Shown one piece after another: positions 39,864 to 48,712 of a stretch of DNA of 64,000 nt. Position numbers and translations under genes: made by a program. The notes under the pieces were generated by a model, which saw nothing but the letters and a program-made list of their open reading frames with translations, was not told the DNA's origin and ran no database searches. Source of the stretch: Amycolatopsis sp. FBCC-B4732 (GTDB taxonomy: Bacteria > Actinomycetota > Actinomycetes > Mycobacteriales > Pseudonocardiaceae); the NCBI RefSeq assembly GCF_023008405.1, contig NZ_CP095376.1:7978501-8042500 (forward strand), given 5' to 3'. Positions within the stretch are counted from its first letter, which is position 1. Each line of letters starts with the position of its first letter.

Positions 39864-41206
39864 CGGGGACTCCTCCAGGGAAAGAACGCGGCGGGGATCA
39901 GGGTCAGGACCGACAGCGCCAGCGCCCACGAGAACGTCGTGCCGAACGCCGTCGGGGGCGCCGACACGGTCAGCTCGCGGTGCAGGATCGCGACCAGCAA
40001 GGCCGTGCCGAGGGAGCCGCCGATGCGGTTGACCACGTTGAACGCGCTTGCCGCGCGCGGGATGCGGGACCGCTCCAGGGAGCCGTACAGCGTTGTCATG
40101 CCGGGGGTGGTGGCCGCGCCGAGGCCGGCGCCCCGGACCAAGAGGGACAGGGTCAGGAGGAGACCGCTCGGGTGCGAGCCGAGCTGGGTGAACGCGATCG
40201 TGCCCAGTACCGACAGCCCGATGCCGGCCAGCATCATCCGACGGGGCCCGAAGCGGTCCAGGAGACGGCCGCCGGCGAGCAGCACCGCCGCCGAGCCCAG
40301 GGCCTGGGGTGCCAGCAGCAGGCCCGCGCGCAACGCGCTCGCCTGCTCGACCTGCTGGTAGTACAGCGGGAGGAGCAGCATCGAGCTGTACAGCGACGCC
40401 CCGAGCAGGAACGTGCTCGCGCTCGCCACCGCGAACCCCCGGTTCCGGAACAACGTCAGGTCCAGCACCGGCGACGCGGTCCGCGACGCGTGGACGCCGT
40501 ACGCCAGCAGCAGGACCGCGCCCGCCGCCGTGGCCACGAGGACGCCCTCGGACAGGCCGTAGACCAGCGTGCCGAGCCCCGGCGAAAGCAGCGCGATGCC
40601 GACGACGTCGAGCGGTGCGCGGACGCCGCCGGGCTCCGGGGCCGGGAGGAGGCGGCGGGCGAACACGAGCGTCGCCACGCCCAGCGGGACGACGCCGAAG
40701 AACATCCAGCGCCAGCCGAAGTCCGCCACCAGCGCGCCGCCGAGCATCGGGCCCAGCACCGGGGCGACCGTCGCCGGCAGGGTGATCACGCCGATCATCC
40801 GGCCCAGCGCCGGACCCGCCGCCTGCGCGAACACCGCCTGGCCGACCGGCTGCATGAGCCCGCCACCCAGCCCGTGGAGCACCCGGAACGCGATCAGCGC
40901 CGGCGCCGACCACGCGAAGCCGCACAGCAGCGTGCCCGCCGTGAACAGCGCGACCGCGGTCAGCCACACCGCGCGGCCGCCGAAGCGGTCGGTCAGCCAG
41001 CCCGACAGCGGGATCGCCACCGAGGCCGCCAGCAGGTACGCGCTCGCCACCCACTGCACCGTCGTCAGCGGGCTCTCCAGGTCACGGGCGATCGAGTCGA
41101 TCCCCACGGTCACGATCGTCGCGTCCAGGATCGACAGCACCGCACCCATGATCAGGACCCCACCCAGCCCCCACAGCGCCGCGTCAGGACGAACTGCCGT
41201 CGTCAT
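39860..41206 (-). CDS. DHA2-type MFS multidrug exporter
   Basis: A 448-residue protein with about 12-14 helices. MFS motif A is WLTDRFGGRAVW, and motif C-like LPATVAPVLGPMLGG marks drug:proton antiporters of the EmrB/QacA group. ATG 41206 follows GTGGGGGGTGGGA; the frame is open to 41224. The gene is divergent from a TetR regulator, with operators in between, and coupled to mca. The arrangement suggests export of the drug, its mycothiol conjugate or the mercapturic acid. Confidence 0.92.
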   Translation of the reverse strand: MTTAVRPDAALWGLGGVLIMGAVLSILDATIVTVGIDSIARDLESPLTTVQWVASAYLLAASVAIPLSGWLTDRFGGRAVWLTAVALFTAGTLLCGFAWSAPALIAFRVLHGLGGGLMQPVGQAVFAQAAGPALGRMIGVITLPATVAPVLGPMLGGALVADFGWRWMFFGVVPLGVATLVFARRLLPAPEPGGVRAPLDVVGIALLSPGLGTLVYGLSEGVLVATAAGAVLLLAYGVHASRTASPVLDLTLFRNRGFAVASASTFLLGASLYSSMLLLPLYYQQVEQASALRAGLLLAPQALGSAAVLLAGGRLLDRFGPRRMMLAGIGLSVLGTIAFTQLGSHPSGLLLTLSLLVRGAGLGAATTPGMTTLYGSLERSRIPRAASAFNVVNRIGGSLGTALLVAILHRELTVSAPPTAFGTTFSWALALSVLTLIPAAFFPWRSPR

Positions 41207-41242
41207 TCCCACCCCCCACTTCATTAGGTCGAATCTCAGATT

Positions 41243-41289
41243 AGGTCCGACCCACAGACTGGGTCAAGCACAATCTTGGGTCCGACCCA
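41243..41289. promoter_or_regulatory. TetR operator cluster between the exporter and TetR genes
   Basis: The perfect palindrome TGGGTC-C-GACCCA lies at 41277-41289, 14 bases before the TetR start. GACCCA-CAGAC-TGGGTC is a perfect inverted repeat at 41249-41265, and AGGTCCGACCCA at 41243-41254 repeats the core. These sites cover both divergent promoters, as expected for a self-regulating TetR repressor. Confidence 0.8.
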
Positions 41290-41303
41290 GTAGAGTGACG
41301 GGC

Positions 41304-41894
41304 ATGAGCGAGGGACTCCGTGCCCAGAAGAAGCACGAGACCAGGAAGACCATCTCGGACGTGGCCACGAAGCTGTTCATCCGCGAGGGCTTCGACGACG
41401 TGACGATCGCCGAGATCGCCGCCGCCGCGCGGGTCGCCAAGATGACCGTCACGAACCACTTCCCGCGCAAGGAAGACCTGGTCTTCGACATCCGCGCGGA
41501 CTTCGCGTCCTGGCCGGCGAACCTGGTCCGCGACAGCGTCTTCCACGACACCCGCGAGCTCTACTTCGAAGCCCTGGGCGCGGAGCACGCGCTGGTCGGC
41601 TTCTCGGGTCCCGGCTTCGTGCGGATGATCAAAGAGAGCCAGGTACTGACGAACGCCCTGCACGAGATGCACCGCGAGCGCGAGGCCGCCCTCACGCACC
41701 TGCTGATCCGGCGCCACCCCGAGCAGGGGCTCGAGCCGGTGCTCGCCGCCGCCCACCTCGCCACCGTGCTGCGGGTGCTCTTCCAGGAGGTCTTCGACCG
41801 GACCCTGGAAGACGAGAAAGGGATCGCCGACGCGGTGTGGCCCGCCGCCGAACAGGCCTTCGACCAGCTCGAACCGACGTTCGGCCGGTACTAG
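41304..41894 (+). CDS. TetR family transcriptional regulator
   Basis: A 196-residue repressor. The helix-turn-helix is at about 22-60 (FDDVTIAEIAAAARVAKMTV then TNHFPRKEDLVFDI). The C-terminal ligand domain contains FSGPGFVRMIKESQVLTNAL. ATG 41304 is preceded by AGTAGAGTGACGGGC. It is divergent from, and almost certainly controls, the exporter-mca operon. Inducer unknown. Its last 4 bases overlap the convergent DUF4328 gene. Confidence 0.92.
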   Translation: MSEGLRAQKKHETRKTISDVATKLFIREGFDDVTIAEIAAAARVAKMTVTNHFPRKEDLVFDIRADFASWPANLVRDSVFHDTRELYFEALGAEHALVGFSGPGFVRMIKESQVLTNALHEMHREREAALTHLLIRRHPEQGLEPVLAAAHLATVLRVLFQEVFDRTLEDEKGIADAVWPAAEQAFDQLEPTFGRY

Positions 41895-42913
41895 CGCGCG
41901 GCTCCGGCGGGTCGCGCGGTGCGCAGTTCGGGCTCCGGCGCGCCGGACACCTTGAGCACGCGCATCGAGCGCACGGCCCGCGCGTCCGACGGCGCGAGCA
42001 GGGCCGAGAACCGGCGGACCACCAGCGCGGTCACCACCGCGAGCGCGGCCGCGGCCAGGTCGGTGAACGCGACCAGCACGACGCTGTCGGCCATCGACTG
42101 CACGTCGTCGCGGAAGCGCCAGACGATCGACACGCCGAGCAGCACCCAGTTCAGCAGCCAGCCGCCCCACCACACCAGGACCTGGCGGGACGGCTTCGGG
42201 CGGACGTCACGCGGGCGGCTCAGCACCGCGTGCTCCAGCTCGCCGACGACCGACAGCGCCATCGGCAGGTTCACCACCGGCACGAGGACGCCGACCAGCA
42301 CCTGCCACACCGGGCGCGGCGGGTCGTCGCCCGAGACGTCGGCCGCCGCCTGGCGCGCGACCAGCAGCCACCACAGCGAAAGGCCGGCGGGCAGCAGCGC
42401 GAGGATCGAGGCCAGCAGGCCCGCGGTGAGCACGAACCCGTCGGAGAACGCCACGACCGAGCGGGACAGCGCGGAATCGCGGCCCAGCACGAGCAGCACG
42501 TACCGCCAGATCTCCGCGCCGGCGGCGACCACGGCGAGCGCCGCAAAGCCGAAGAGGACGGCGATGAGGCTGCGGCTGAGCACCGGTACGCGGTCGATCG
42601 GGCGGATCTCGTCGGACGCCGTGCCGGGCACCGACGTCGGACGCCGCCAGACGAGGTTCGGGAAGCCCCAGCGGGGCGGGACCGGGTACGACGGCGGCCC
42701 GAGGTAGCGCTCGGGCACGACCACCCGGCGCCGCGGCCACGCGCCGGGCGGCGGGGTGGCCACCCAGCGCAGCTTCGGCCGGTGGGCCGGGCGGTGGTGG
42801 TACGGGTACGGCTCCGACCGGGCGGCCAGCGTCCGGCCCTGCAACTGCTGGGCGTTCGGCGGCGGGGCCTGGCGCGGCCAGTACCCCGGTGGAGGCGGCG
42901 GACCCGGGTGCAA
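41891..42913 (-). CDS. DUF4328 domain membrane protein
   Basis: A 340-residue protein with a Pro/Arg/Tyr-rich cytoplasmic N-terminus (HPGPPPPPGYWPRQAPPP), then six hydrophobic helices between about 120 and 320, as in DUF4328 proteins. WRFRDDVQSM and DPPRPVWQVLVGVLVPVVNL are characteristic. The TTG at 42913 starts 2 bases after the rhodanese stop and is the only start that keeps the Pro-rich leader. No biochemical role is known. It is probably cotranscribed with the rhodanese gene. Confidence 0.8.
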   Translation of the reverse strand: MHPGPPPPPGYWPRQAPPPNAQQLQGRTLAARSEPYPYHHRPAHRPKLRWVATPPPGAWPRRRVVVPERYLGPPSYPVPPRWGFPNLVWRRPTSVPGTASDEIRPIDRVPVLSRSLIAVLFGFAALAVVAAGAEIWRYVLLVLGRDSALSRSVVAFSDGFVLTAGLLASILALLPAGLSLWWLLVARQAAADVSGDDPPRPVWQVLVGVLVPVVNLPMALSVVGELEHAVLSRPRDVRPKPSRQVLVWWGGWLLNWVLLGVSIVWRFRDDVQSMADSVVLVAFTDLAAAALAVVTALVVRRFSALLAPSDARAVRSMRVLKVSGAPEPELRTARPAGAAR

Positions 42914-42915
42914 GG

Positions 42916-43275
42916 CTAGATCACTTCGGGGTCGATGCCGGGGTGCTCGCCGACCATCGGCCGGCCTTCGCGCTGCCACGCGCCCATGCCGCCGGCGACG
43001 TTCACCGCGTCCCAGCCGCTCTGGTTGAGCCACGCGGTCGCGCGGGCGGACCGGCCACCGCTGCGGCAGATCACGTGGATCGGCTGGTCGTCGGGCAGGT
43101 CGGTCAGCTCGCCGACGCGGGCGGGCAGCTCCCCCATCGGGATGTGCACGGCACCGGGCGCGTGCCCCGCGGCCCACTCGTCGTCTTCGCGGACGTCGAG
43201 CAGCACGAGGCCGTCCTTGGGCAGGTCGCGGACCTCGGCGGTCGGCAGTTCAGCAGGGCTCACCACGATCTCCAT
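42916..43275 (-). CDS. Rhodanese-like sulfurtransferase
   Basis: A 119-residue single-domain rhodanese. VLLDVREDDEWAAGHAPGAV and the active-site loop ICRSGGRS, with the persulfide-carrying Cys, are clear. A small catalytic domain of this kind can pass sulfur to cyanide, thiols or proteins. It lies 52 bases after the ActP-type symporter and just before the DUF4328 gene. Confidence 0.93.
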   Translation of the reverse strand: MEIVVSPAELPTAEVRDLPKDGLVLLDVREDDEWAAGHAPGAVHIPMGELPARVGELTDLPDDQPIHVICRSGGRSARATAWLNQSGWDAVNVAGGMGAWQREGRPMVGEHPGIDPEVI

Positions 43276-43327
43276 GCTGCCATGCGGGGGCGTTGCCCGC
43301 GCGTGAGGTCACGCCCCCGCAAGGTGG

Positions 43328-44956
43328 TCAGTGCGAGACGGCCTTCTCGGCACCCGCACCGGTCAGCGCGCGCACCTCCATCTCGGCGTACTTCTTCGGG
43401 TTCCGCTCCTTCGACAGCACCGTGCCCAGCCAGCCGAGCAGGAACGCGGCCGGGATCGAGACCAGGCCCGGGTTGTCGAGCGGGAACCAGTGGAAGTCGA
43501 CGCCCTGGATCATCGACGCGCTCTTGCCCGTCTTGGCGTCCACCGGCTTGCCCGACACCGCGGGCGAGAAGACGATCAGCACGATCGTGACCAGCAGGCC
43601 GCCGTAGATCGACCAGAGCGCGCCCTGGGTGTTGAACCGCTTCCAGAACAGCGAATACAGGATCGTCGGCAGGTTCGCCGACGCCGCCACCGCGAAGGCG
43701 AGCGCCACCAGGAACGCCACGTTCTGGCTCTTCGCCAGGATGCCGCCGGCGATGGCCAGCGCGCCGATCACCAGCGCGGTGAGCCGGGCGACCTTCACCT
43801 CGCCGCCGGTGGAGACCTGGCCCTTCTTGATCACGTTGGCGTAGACGTCGTGCGCGAACGACGCCGACGCCGTGATCGTCAGGCCCGCGACCACCGCGAG
43901 GATCGTCGCGAACGCGACCGCGGAGATGAACCCGAGCAGCACCGGGCCGCCCAGTTCCAGAGCGAGCAGCGGCGCCGCCGAGTTCGTCGTGCCGGGTGCC
44001 TTCGAGATCTTTTCCGGCCCGACGAGCGCACCCGCGCCGTAGCCGAGCACCAGCGTGAACAGGTAGAACACGCCGATCAGCACGATCGCCCAGACCACCG
44101 AGCGGCGCGCGTCCTTCGCGGTCGGCACGGTGTAGAAGCGCATCAGGACGTGCGGCAGGCCCGCCGTGCCGAGCACCAGCGCGATGCCCAGCGACAGGAA
44201 GTCGAGCTTGGTCGTGCCGGTCTTGCCGTACTGCTTGCCCGGGTCGAGCAGCGCCGCGCCGCCCTTGCCGCCCTTGTCGACGGCGGCCTGGAACAGGTCG
44301 GACAGGTTGAAGCCGTACTTGCCGAGCACCCACAGCGTCATCGCGAACGCGCCGACGATCAGCAGCGCGGCCTTGATGATCTGCACCCAGGTGGTGCCCT
44401 TCATCCCGCCGATCAGCACGTACAGGATCATGATCACGCCGACGACGGCGATCACGACGTCCTGCCCCGCCTCACCGGAAATGCCGAGCAGCAGGTTGAC
44501 CAGACCACCGGCCCCGGCCATCTGCGCCAGCAGGTAGAAGAACGAAACTGCGAGCGTCGAAACGGCGGCCGCCGCGCGCACCGGCGTCTGCTTCATGCGG
44601 AACGCGAGCACGTCGCCCATCGTGAACTTGCCGGTGTTGCGCAGCAGTTCCGCGACCAGCAGCAGCGCGACGAGCCACGCGACCAGGAAGCCGATCGAAT
44701 AGAGGAAGCCGTCGTACCCGTTGATCGCGATGGCGCCCGCGATGCCGAGGAACGACGCCGCCGAAAGGTAGTCGCCGGATATCGCGATGCCGTTCTGCGG
44801 GCCGGTGAACGCGCGCCCGGCGGCGTAGTAGTCCGACGCCGTCTTCGTGTTCCGGCTGGCGCGGAACACGATCACCAGCGTGATCGCGACGAAGACCAGG
44901 AAGATGATGATGTTGAGGGTGGAGTTGCTGCCCTCCACGCCCGCCGCGAGGTTCAT
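43328..44956 (-). CDS. actP: Cation/acetate symporter (SSS family, ActP-type)
   Basis: A 542-residue sodium/solute symporter with about 13 helices. SASDYYAAGRAFTG-like TASDYYAAGRAFTGPQNG, ISGDYLSAASFLGIAG and LGTAGLPHVLMRFYTVP are ActP signatures for uptake of acetate, glycolate or other short monocarboxylates. ATG 44956 overlaps the stop of the DUF485 gene as ATGA. The pair corresponds to the yjcH-actP arrangement of enterobacteria, here without acs. Confidence 0.93.
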   Translation of the reverse strand: MNLAAGVEGSNSTLNIIIFLVFVAITLVIVFRASRNTKTASDYYAAGRAFTGPQNGIAISGDYLSAASFLGIAGAIAINGYDGFLYSIGFLVAWLVALLLVAELLRNTGKFTMGDVLAFRMKQTPVRAAAAVSTLAVSFFYLLAQMAGAGGLVNLLLGISGEAGQDVVIAVVGVIMILYVLIGGMKGTTWVQIIKAALLIVGAFAMTLWVLGKYGFNLSDLFQAAVDKGGKGGAALLDPGKQYGKTGTTKLDFLSLGIALVLGTAGLPHVLMRFYTVPTAKDARRSVVWAIVLIGVFYLFTLVLGYGAGALVGPEKISKAPGTTNSAAPLLALELGGPVLLGFISAVAFATILAVVAGLTITASASFAHDVYANVIKKGQVSTGGEVKVARLTALVIGALAIAGGILAKSQNVAFLVALAFAVAASANLPTILYSLFWKRFNTQGALWSIYGGLLVTIVLIVFSPAVSGKPVDAKTGKSASMIQGVDFHWFPLDNPGLVSIPAAFLLGWLGTVLSKERNPKKYAEMEVRALTGAGAEKAVSH

Positions 44957-45303
44957 CGGCGCGGTTCCCCTTCGATTTCGGCGCGGATCGAGTCGGCGAC
45001 CGGGTCGAGCTTCCGGTTGGCGTAGCGCACGTACAAGCCCGTGATGACGAACGTCGAGACGAACTGCAACAGGCCGAAGACCAGGCCGACGGTGATGTTC
45101 CCGAAGAGCTTGGTGCCCATGAAACCGTGCGCGTAGTCCGCGAGGAGCACGTACAGCAGGTACCAGACCAGGAACAGCGCGGTCATCGGGAACACGAACA
45201 CCCGCAACCGGCGGCGCAGGTCCGTGAATTCGGGACTTCCCTGGATCTGCTCCCAGTCGGTCTGCGGCTCAGCGCCACCGATGTCTTGTTCGGTGCTGCC
45301 CAC
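44953..45303 (-). CDS. DUF485 (YjcH-type) membrane protein
   Basis: A 116-residue protein with two helices (VFPMTALFLVWYLLYVLLAD, then ITVGLVFGLLQFVSTFVITG) and the DUF485 ending YVRYANRKLDPVADSIRAEI. It is the small partner regularly encoded before ActP. GTG 45303 has GGTGGAG upstream; the frame is open further back. The 116-bp gap before it (45304-45419) probably carries a promoter. Confidence 0.92.
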   Translation of the reverse strand: MGSTEQDIGGAEPQTDWEQIQGSPEFTDLRRRLRVFVFPMTALFLVWYLLYVLLADYAHGFMGTKLFGNITVGLVFGLLQFVSTFVITGLYVRYANRKLDPVADSIRAEIEGEPRR

Positions 45304-45419
45304 GGTGGATCTCCACCTTCCCATATTTCTTGCTGGTAGAAACCAACGGAACGTATGGGTCGATCGTGTAGTTCGTAATCCCTCGATCGGGTATCAATTT
45401 CTTACTGACTGTCAGCGCA

Positions 45420-47210
45420 TTACTTGCGGTGCCGGCCTCGGCCGGCGATTCGCGTCTTTTCTTCGGCTTGTCCGAATCGTGCGACCGCCCTGTCCCGCAT
45501 GAAGCCGAGCGGGTCGGGGGCGTGCAGCCGCAGCATGATGTCGTGGACGTGCTCCGGGCGGCCGTATCCGGTCGCACGGCTGACGAAGTACGTCGTGACG
45601 AACGCGGCCGGCACCGTGATCAGCGCCGGCTGGTTGACGAACCAGGGCGCCCAGTCGCCGCTGTAGCCGCTCACGACGTTGACGATCAGCGCGGCCAGCA
45701 CCAGCCCGCCGCCGACGAACATCCCGGCCAGCGCACCGGGCCAGGACAGCTTGCGCCACCAGATGCCCAGCACCAGCAGGGGGCTGAACGTCGACGCGGC
45801 GAGCGCGAACGTCAGCCCGATCGACAGCGAGATGTCCTCCGGCCGCAGCGCGACCGCCAGCGCGATCGGGAACAGCGCGACCAGCCCGGTCGCCACGCGG
45901 AAGTCGCGCACCCGGCCGGGCAGCAGGTCGGTCGACACCACCCCGGCGACGCTCACCAGCAGCCCGGACGTGCTGGAGAGGAACGCGGCGAACGCGCCGG
46001 CCGCGGTGACCGCGCCGAGGATCTGCCCGCCGATGCCCGGCAGGATCGCCGAAGGCAGCCGCAGGATCGCCGCGTCCGTCTTGCCGGTGACCAGCAGCTC
46101 CGGGACGTACATCCGGGACAGCGCGCCCAGCAGCGTCGGGAACAGGTAGAACAGGCCCAGCAGCAGCAGGACGTGCACGGTGGTGCGGCGCGCGGCCTTG
46201 CCGTCGGGGTTGGTGTAGAAGCGGACCAGCACGTGCGGCAGGCCCATCGTGCCGAGGAACGTCGCGAACATCAGCGAGTACGTCTGGAGCAGGTCGGTGA
46301 GGCTGCCCGAGCCCGGGTGCAGCCAGTTCGCGTTGTCCGCGACCGAGTCGCTGACCACCGGCACCGGCGTGCCGGCCAGGAACTTCAGCGTCGTGCCCTC
46401 GGAGACGGTGTGCGGGGCCAGCGGGGTCCAGCGCGTCGGCCCGGCGGCCGGGCCGTTGTCGGTGCGGCCGTAGGCGTATAGGAAGGTGTCCGAGGTGACG
46501 TGCAGCGTGACGTCGGTCTGCACGTCCACCGTGGTGTCGCCGGTGAACACCGGCGGCGCGGCCGCGCCGAGCGGGCGGAAGCCGTCCGGGCCGCCGCCGG
46601 CGAAGAAGACCATGCACAGCACGAACGCGGGCACCGCGATGGCGAACAGCTTGAGCCAGTACTGGAAGGCCTGGACGACGGTGATCGCGCGCATGCCGCC
46701 GGCGATCACGTTGACCGCCACCACGACCATCACCGCGATCGCGCCCGTCCAGACCGGCACCGGGAGGATCGTCGCCAGCGTCAGGCCGGCGCCCTGCAGC
46801 TGCGGGACCATGTAGAGGATCCCGATGAACACGACGAACGCCGTCGAGAACCGGCGCAGGCCCTTCGAGCCGAGGCGCATTTCGACGAAGTCGGGCAGCG
46901 TGTACGCGCCGGAGCGCCGCAGCGGCGCCGCGACGAACAGCATCAGGGCGAGGTAGCCCGCGGTGAAGCCGATCGGGAACCACAGCGCGTCGGCGCCGTC
47001 CTTGAGCACGATTCCGGCGATACCGAGGAACGACGCCGCCGAAAGGTATTCCCCGGAGATCGCGGCGGCGTTGCGGCGGGACCGCACGGTGCGGCGGGCG
47101 ACCAGGAAATCGTGCGTGCTCGTGGCGGAACGCGCGGAGCGGTGACCGATGAAGAACGTCACCACGGCGACCAGCACGATGCCGGCCAAGGCCCACGGGT
47201 TCAGCTGCAC
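45420..47210 (-). CDS. Second acetate-type sodium/solute symporter
   Basis: A 596-residue SSS transporter of the ActP-like group. ISGEYLSAASFLGIAGIVLK and LGTMGLPHVLVRFYTNPDGK are diagnostic. Unlike its neighbour it has an extra extracellular insertion of about 90 residues (GDTTVDVQTDVTLHVTSDTF onward). GTG 47210 is the start. It is the last gene of an operon with a LytTR regulator and a small membrane protein, so substrate uptake is probably induced through that regulator. Confidence 0.9.
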   Translation of the reverse strand: MQLNPWALAGIVLVAVVTFFIGHRSARSATSTHDFLVARRTVRSRRNAAAISGEYLSAASFLGIAGIVLKDGADALWFPIGFTAGYLALMLFVAAPLRRSGAYTLPDFVEMRLGSKGLRRFSTAFVVFIGILYMVPQLQGAGLTLATILPVPVWTGAIAVMVVVAVNVIAGGMRAITVVQAFQYWLKLFAIAVPAFVLCMVFFAGGGPDGFRPLGAAAPPVFTGDTTVDVQTDVTLHVTSDTFLYAYGRTDNGPAAGPTRWTPLAPHTVSEGTTLKFLAGTPVPVVSDSVADNANWLHPGSGSLTDLLQTYSLMFATFLGTMGLPHVLVRFYTNPDGKAARRTTVHVLLLLGLFYLFPTLLGALSRMYVPELLVTGKTDAAILRLPSAILPGIGGQILGAVTAAGAFAAFLSSTSGLLVSVAGVVSTDLLPGRVRDFRVATGLVALFPIALAVALRPEDISLSIGLTFALAASTFSPLLVLGIWWRKLSWPGALAGMFVGGGLVLAALIVNVVSGYSGDWAPWFVNQPALITVPAAFVTTYFVSRATGYGRPEHVHDIMLRLHAPDPLGFMRDRAVARFGQAEEKTRIAGRGRHRK

Positions 47211-47240
47211 GGGGGAATCCTCGCACGACTCGGCGCGGAA

Positions 47241-47771
47241 CTAATTCTCGATCATGTCCACGAACGCGCGTTCGTTGCGTTCGGCCAGCCGGTTGTACCA
47301 GATCCCGACGCCGAACAAGAACGGGAACGGCAGCACGCCGAGGATCAGCCAGGCCACCGGGATACCGCCCAGGCTCGACCGGGAGAACCCGGGAACCAGG
47401 TAGAACAGCGCCGGCAGGGAACCGAACACGACGACGACCAGCAACGCCAGGAGCACCGCCGTCCGCAGCTGCACCTTCACCAGGTGGTCGCGGACGAGCA
47501 GCTTCCCCCAGCTGGTCTGCTCTTCCAGCTCGACGCGGGCGCGCAGGGTGCCGCCGGCGCGACGCGGGTCGGCCAGGATCACCCGCTCGCGCTTGGGTTT
47601 CGCGTGGTGCTCCGGCTTCGGCTGCTTCTCCGGTTCCGGCGCGGGCGGCAGCGATTCGACGACGGCCCGGTCGGTCGGCTGCGGCAGCGGCCGCTGGCGG
47701 GCCCGCCTGCCGAGCGTCGGATCCGGTTCGCGCACGCCGTTCGCGCGGCGCTCGTAGAAGTCGTCGGTCAT
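47241..47771 (-). CDS. Small membrane partner of the second symporter
   Basis: A 176-residue protein with about 95 charged, Pro-rich cytoplasmic residues and two helices (AVLLALLVVVVFGSLPALFY and VAWLILGVLPFPFLFGVGIW), ending YNRLAERNERAFVDMIEN. The topology and position mirror DUF485/YjcH before ActP, so it is probably its functional analogue with an extended N-terminus. It lies 13 bases after the LytTR gene and 30 before the symporter. Confidence 0.82.
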   Translation of the reverse strand: MTDDFYERRANGVREPDPTLGRRARQRPLPQPTDRAVVESLPPAPEPEKQPKPEHHAKPKRERVILADPRRAGGTLRARVELEEQTSWGKLLVRDHLVKVQLRTAVLLALLVVVVFGSLPALFYLVPGFSRSSLGGIPVAWLILGVLPFPFLFGVGIWYNRLAERNERAFVDMIEN

Positions 47772-47784
47772 GACCGGGCCCAGG

Positions 47785-48618
47785 TCAGCCGTTCCGGCCC
47801 GAACCGACCAGCCGGTCCTTCAGCGCACGGGTGTGCCGTCGGCTCACCGGCAGCACCTTCTCCTCGTTGCCGATCACGACCTGGTAGCCGCCCTGGCCCA
47901 TCCGCAGTTCGGTGATCAGCGGCAACGCGACCAGGAACGACCGGTGGATCCGGACGAAACCGGCCTTTTCCCAGCGTTCCTCGAGCTGCGCCAGCGGGAT
48001 CCGGACCAGGTGGCTGCCTTCGGTGGTGAACAGTCGCGCGTAGTCGCCCTGCGCCTCGACCCAGCGGACCGAAGAGCGCGGGATGAGCTTGGTGGTGCCG
48101 GCCAGTTCGACCGGGATGACCTCGTCGTCGTTCTTCACCGGCTCGCCACCCAGCGCGCCCGGCGGGGGCGCGGCAGCGGCGGCCAGCTTGTCGATCACGC
48201 GCGTGATCGCGCGGTCGAGGCGGTCCTGCTGGTACGGCTTCAGGACGTAGTCGAGCGCACCGAGGTCGAAGGCGTTGACCGCTTCTTCGGCGTGCCCGGT
48301 GACGAAGACCAGCGCGGGCGACGGCCGGAGCGCGGCGAAGACGCGGGACATCTCCATCCCGGACAGCCCGGGCATGTCGATGTCCGCGAAGACGGCGTCG
48401 ACGATCGGCAGGCCGCGGTCCTTGCGCTCGCGCAACCGCGGGTCGTCGGTGGACAGCAACCGAAGCGCCTCGGAGGCGTCGATCGCCGGGAACACCTTCG
48501 CCACGTGCGGGCTGTTGCGCAGGCAGTGGACGAGTTCGTCAAGACCGTTCGGCTCGTCGTCCACAGCCAGGACCACGAGTTTCCGGGTGTCATCGTGAGC
48601 ACTCACAGTGAAACGCAT
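47785..48618 (-). CDS. LytTR-type response regulator
   Basis: A 277-residue regulator: receiver domain at about 10-130 with phospho-acceptor Asp in VFADIDMPGLSG and the KPYQQDR end. A LytTR DNA-binding domain follows at about 175-270 (SSVRWVEAQGDYARLFTTEG, FVRIHRSFLVALPLI). Such regulators are activated by LytS-type kinases. One is encoded at 51495-52820, separated by the GH16, hypothetical and sppA genes. The regulator leads the operon containing the second symporter. ATG 48618 was chosen; GTG a few codons later is possible. Confidence 0.9.
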   Translation of the reverse strand: MRFTVSAHDDTRKLVVLAVDDEPNGLDELVHCLRNSPHVAKVFPAIDASEALRLLSTDDPRLRERKDRGLPIVDAVFADIDMPGLSGMEMSRVFAALRPSPALVFVTGHAEEAVNAFDLGALDYVLKPYQQDRLDRAITRVIDKLAAAAAPPPGALGGEPVKNDDEVIPVELAGTTKLIPRSSVRWVEAQGDYARLFTTEGSHLVRIPLAQLEERWEKAGFVRIHRSFLVALPLITELRMGQGGYQVVIGNEEKVLPVSRRHTRALKDRLVGSGRNG

Positions 48619-48672
48619 CCTGCCCATTGCCGAGTGCAATGTCCAGCCCCCGTCTGCCTGAAGTGAGAGGCC

Positions 48673-48703
48673 GACCCGCGGACGGCACCGCCGCCCGCGG
48701 GTC
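48673..48703 (-). terminator. Terminator after the GH16 gene
   Basis: GACCCGCGG (48673-48681) and CCGCGGGTC (48695-48703) form a perfect 9-bp stem with a 13-base loop, just beyond the GH16 stop at 48713. It separates the secreted enzyme from the LytTR operon. Confidence 0.65.
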
Positions 48704-48712
48704 CTTCCTGTC

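Noticed and set aside
37341..41894. Natural-product gene cluster around the P450
   Set aside because: No polyketide, peptide or terpene synthase, carrier protein or tailoring set is present. The neighbours are a detoxification module and hypothetical genes.
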